NCBI GenBank assembly: GCA_009778865.1
Contig: WRFJ01000036.1
Coordinates: 1-7,728, forward strand
Length of the DNA: 7,728 nt
Direction of reading: 5' to 3'
Source of the DNA: Chloroflexota bacterium
Lineage (GTDB): Bacteria > Chloroflexota > Dehalococcoidia > Dehalococcoidales > WRFJ01
The position numbers and the translations under genes were made by a program. The notes beneath the pieces were generated by a model. It was not told the origin of the DNA. It searched no databases and saw only the letters and a program-made list of their open reading frames with translations. Shown here one piece after another: positions 6,291 through 7,728 of the stretch (position 1 is its first letter; each line of letters opens with the position of its first letter).

Positions 6291-7016
6291 TTACTCCTCG
6301 CTGGTGATAATAGTGCCGATATTTTCGCCTCTACAGGCACGCTCTATGCCGTTTTCTTCCAATAAATCAAATACTATAATTGGTAGTTTATTTTCATCGC
6401 ATAAAGATAGGGCAGTAGCATCCATCACTTTTAGACGCTTCTTAATGGCCTCTAGATGTGTTAAACGCTGATATTTCACGGCATCTGAATATTTATGCGG
6501 GTCTTTATCGTAAACGCCGTCCACTTTGTTTTTGGCCATCAGTAGCACCTGAGCTTCAATTTCTACTGCGCGCAAAGCTGCAGCAGTGTCGGTCGTCATG
6601 TAAGGATTGCCGGTGCCACCGGCAAAAATAACTACTCGTTCCTTTTCCAGATGACGGATAGCTTTACGTCTGATAAAAGGCTCGGCCACCTGCATAACTT
6701 GTATAGCAGATTGAGTACGGGTGATGATGCCTTCCTTTTCAAAAATATCTTGAATAGCCAAAGCATTCATGAGAGTGGCTAGCATACCGGCATAATCAGC
6801 ACTTACTCTGTCTATTCCGTGCCTAGCGGCTTCGGTGCCGCGCCAAATATTGCCGGCGCCCACTACAATAGCTACACTCACACCACCATCTACTAATGGT
6901 TTTATTTGTTTAGCAATATGGCCTACTACTCTAGAGTCAATAACAAAGCCATTGTTTCCGGAGAAAGCTTCACCGGAAAGTTTTATCAGCACTCTTTTAT
7001 ACTTAAAACTACTCAT
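6291..7016 (-). CDS. pyrH: Uridylate kinase (UMP kinase)
   Basis: Cytoplasmic enzyme of pyrimidine biosynthesis that phosphorylates UMP to UDP with ATP. It is a hexameric member of the amino-acid-kinase fold, unrelated to eukaryotic UMP kinases. The 241 residues show KLSGEAF with K12 (phosphate binding), VVGAGNIWRG (51-60), DRVSADYAGMLATLMNALA (69-87) around the UMP site, GGTGNPYMTTDTAAALRA (133-150), and the nucleotide-binding AKNKVDGVYDKDP (161-173). MDATALSLC (198-206) completes the family pattern. Its length is typical. The ATG lies 18 bp after tsf and has only a poor Shine-Dalgarno site (CAAGAT), so it may depend on coupling. The last two codons before the stop, GAG GAG, double as the frr ribosome site. 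Bacterial PyrH is usually controlled by GTP and UTP, which cannot be read from this sequence. Confidence 0.98.
   Translation of the reverse strand: MSSFKYKRVLIKLSGEAFSGNNGFVIDSRVVGHIAKQIKPLVDGGVSVAIVVGAGNIWRGTEAARHGIDRVSADYAGMLATLMNALAIQDIFEKEGIITRTQSAIQVMQVAEPFIRRKAIRHLEKERVVIFAGGTGNPYMTTDTAAALRAVEIEAQVLLMAKNKVDGVYDKDPHKYSDAVKYQRLTHLEAIKKRLKVMDATALSLCDENKLPIIVFDLLEENGIERACRGENIGTIITSEE
6294..6299 (-). promoter_or_regulatory. Shine-Dalgarno site of frr inside the pyrH C-terminal codons
   Basis: GAGGAG encodes the final Glu-Glu of PyrH and lies 10 bp before the ATG at 6283. It decides the frr start in favour of the 185-residue form over a 204-residue extension. Confidence 0.7.
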
Positions 7017-7034
7017 AAAATCTTGTTTTTATGT

Positions 7035-7529
7035 CTAGGCGCCAATCTCAAAGCGGGCAAATTGCTTAATGCGGATGTTTTCACCAGTTTTAGCAATAGT
7101 AGACACAATGAGATCATGGATGGTTTGACTGGCATCGCGAATATAGGCTTGAGAGAGCAAAATCTCGTTCTTGTCTGTACCCTCGGGAGCATCTTCAGCG
7201 TTTAAGTATTGGGGATTCATAGCTGCTATTTGCATAGCTATCTCTTTAGCCAATTTCTTAAACTCATCGGTGCGACCTACAAAGTCGGTCTCGCAATTCA
7301 GTTCAATCATACCGCCGATACGCCCGCCGCCATGGATATAACATTCTACTATGCCTTGGCCAGTACTTCTATTGGCTTTTTTAGCAGCCTTGGAGAAACC
7401 TTTCTCTTTTAAATACTCAATGGCTTTTTTTACATCGCCATTGCACTCTCTTAAGGCGTTGCGGCAATCTATAATGCCGGCGCTGGTGATTTCACGAAGT
7501 TCTTTTACAGTTTCAGTGGTAATTTCCAC
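7035..7529 (-). CDS. tsf: Elongation factor Ts, compact form
   Basis: EF-Ts exchanges GDP for GTP on EF-Tu. The N-terminal UBA-like domain (about 5-43, VKELREITSAGIIDCRNAL) is followed by the core with ETDFVGRTDEF (80-90), the TDFV motif that contacts EF-Tu. It ends with the usual KTGENIRIKQFARFEIGA. At 164 residues it is short: many bacterial EF-Ts have about 195-220, and E. coli has 283. Sequence passes from AAMNPQYLNAEDAPEGTDK directly to LLSQAYIRD. It lacks the roughly 30-35-residue stretch with EGKP and EGR motifs that thermophile-type EF-Ts have there. No frameshift is seen, and both flanks align in one frame, so this looks like a genuine compact form. The start is GTG at 7527-7529, with AAGAGAG 7 bp upstream. 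rpsB ends 19 bp before it, as in most bacteria. Confidence 0.96.
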   Translation of the reverse strand: MEITTETVKELREITSAGIIDCRNALRECNGDVKKAIEYLKEKGFSKAAKKANRSTGQGIVECYIHGGGRIGGMIELNCETDFVGRTDEFKKLAKEIAMQIAAMNPQYLNAEDAPEGTDKNEILLSQAYIRDASQTIHDLIVSTIAKTGENIRIKQFARFEIGA

Positions 7530-7536
7530 AATATTT

Positions 7537-7543
7537 CTCTCTT
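7537..7543 (-). promoter_or_regulatory. Shine-Dalgarno site that fixes the GTG start of tsf
   Basis: Minus-strand AAGAGAG lies 7 bp before a GTG codon that begins the family-typical N-terminus (MEITTETVKELRE). No ATG is available at that position. Confidence 0.55.
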
Positions 7544-7548
7544 ATTTT

Positions 7549-7728
7549 CTAATTTTCACTGTTTTCTATAGGAGCAGTCTCGGCTTTGGAAACGACCTCA
7601 ACAGTTTCTTTTATCACTACTGGCTCGCTGGTGGTCACTTCTAAAATAACATCAGCCATTTTGGTGGCGACTAATTTTATGGTGCGCATAGCATCATCGT
7701 TAGCCGGAATAGGGTAGTCAATATCATC
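7549..7728 (-). CDS. rpsB: 30S ribosomal protein S2, C-terminal part (runs off the window)
   Basis: Only the last 59 residues are present, read in a frame open to the window edge and ending in TAG. The stretch DDIDYPIPANDDAMRTIKLV followed by ATKMADVILE is the conserved C-terminal part of S2, where family members read close to DYPIPGNDDAIRAIKLI and KIADAVLE. S2 sits on the small-subunit platform side and is needed for translation initiation. After VILE there is a 29-residue tail rich in Val, Glu and Thr with no recognisable domain; such tails vary between phyla and are probably disordered. It is the first gene of the visible operon, with tsf 19 bp downstream. The promoter and the conserved rpsB leader, if present, would lie beyond 7728. 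Confidence 0.95.
   Translation of the reverse strand, partial: DDIDYPIPANDDAMRTIKLVATKMADVILEVTTSEPVVIKETVEVVSKAETAPIENSEN

Noticed and set aside
6284..6340. Longer start for frr giving a 204-residue protein with 19 extra N-terminal residues
   Set aside because: The extension overlaps the end of pyrH, does not look like RRF, and the inner ATG has a good GAGGAG site and the family-typical N-terminus and length.
7351..7644. Plus-strand 97-codon open frame across the rpsB-tsf junction
   Set aside because: It runs antisense to two conserved genes and shows no recognisable protein features.
1..7728. CRISPR array, mobile element, tRNA, rRNA or known riboswitch
   Set aside because: I saw no regularly spaced direct repeats, transposase-like frames or terminal inverted repeats. 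Nearly all the sequence is accounted for by conserved protein genes.

Overview
This window is a conserved bacterial housekeeping operon read entirely on the minus strand, so transcription runs from base 7728 towards base 1. In transcription order it holds the 3' end of rpsB (ribosomal protein S2), tsf (EF-Ts), pyrH (UMP kinase), frr (ribosome recycling factor), uppS (undecaprenyl diphosphate synthase), cdsA (CDP-diacylglycerol synthase), dxr (DXP reductoisomerase), ispG (HMBPP synthase), a small unrecognised six-helix membrane protein, and the 5' three quarters of proS (prolyl-tRNA synthetase). Almost every base is coding. The longest gap is about 130 bp, between dxr and ispG, and no stretch over 300 bp lacks a gene.

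The genes join translation (S2, EF-Ts, RRF, ProRS) to nucleotide supply (PyrH), the MEP isoprenoid pathway (Dxr, IspG), its polyprenyl product (UppS) and phospholipid precursor synthesis (CdsA). Spacing is tight: uppS and cdsA share one base in TAATG, cdsA and dxr are 5 bp apart, pyrH and frr 7 bp, and the membrane protein and proS 9 bp. This points to polycistronic expression with translational coupling.

The organism is an AT-leaning bacterium using the standard bacterial code. This gene order is common in Firmicutes and Chloroflexota. The very short EF-Ts, the ProRS N-terminus (MRLSHLFFKTLRETPADADT) and the ProRS motif-2 wording (RPRAGLIRVREF) resemble Chloroflexota, perhaps Dehalococcoidia, as I remember those sequences. 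This is a moderate-to-low confidence inference.

Nothing here is an obviously new system. The points worth a second look are: a 164-residue EF-Ts that lacks a segment found in longer forms; an Arg in place of the usual Ser in the Dxr SGGPF substrate loop; a perfect 12-bp hairpin with the frr stop codon in its loop; the absence of rseP from its usual place between dxr and ispG, where a gap now holds a possible promoter and a dyad; and an unknown membrane protein inserted before proS.
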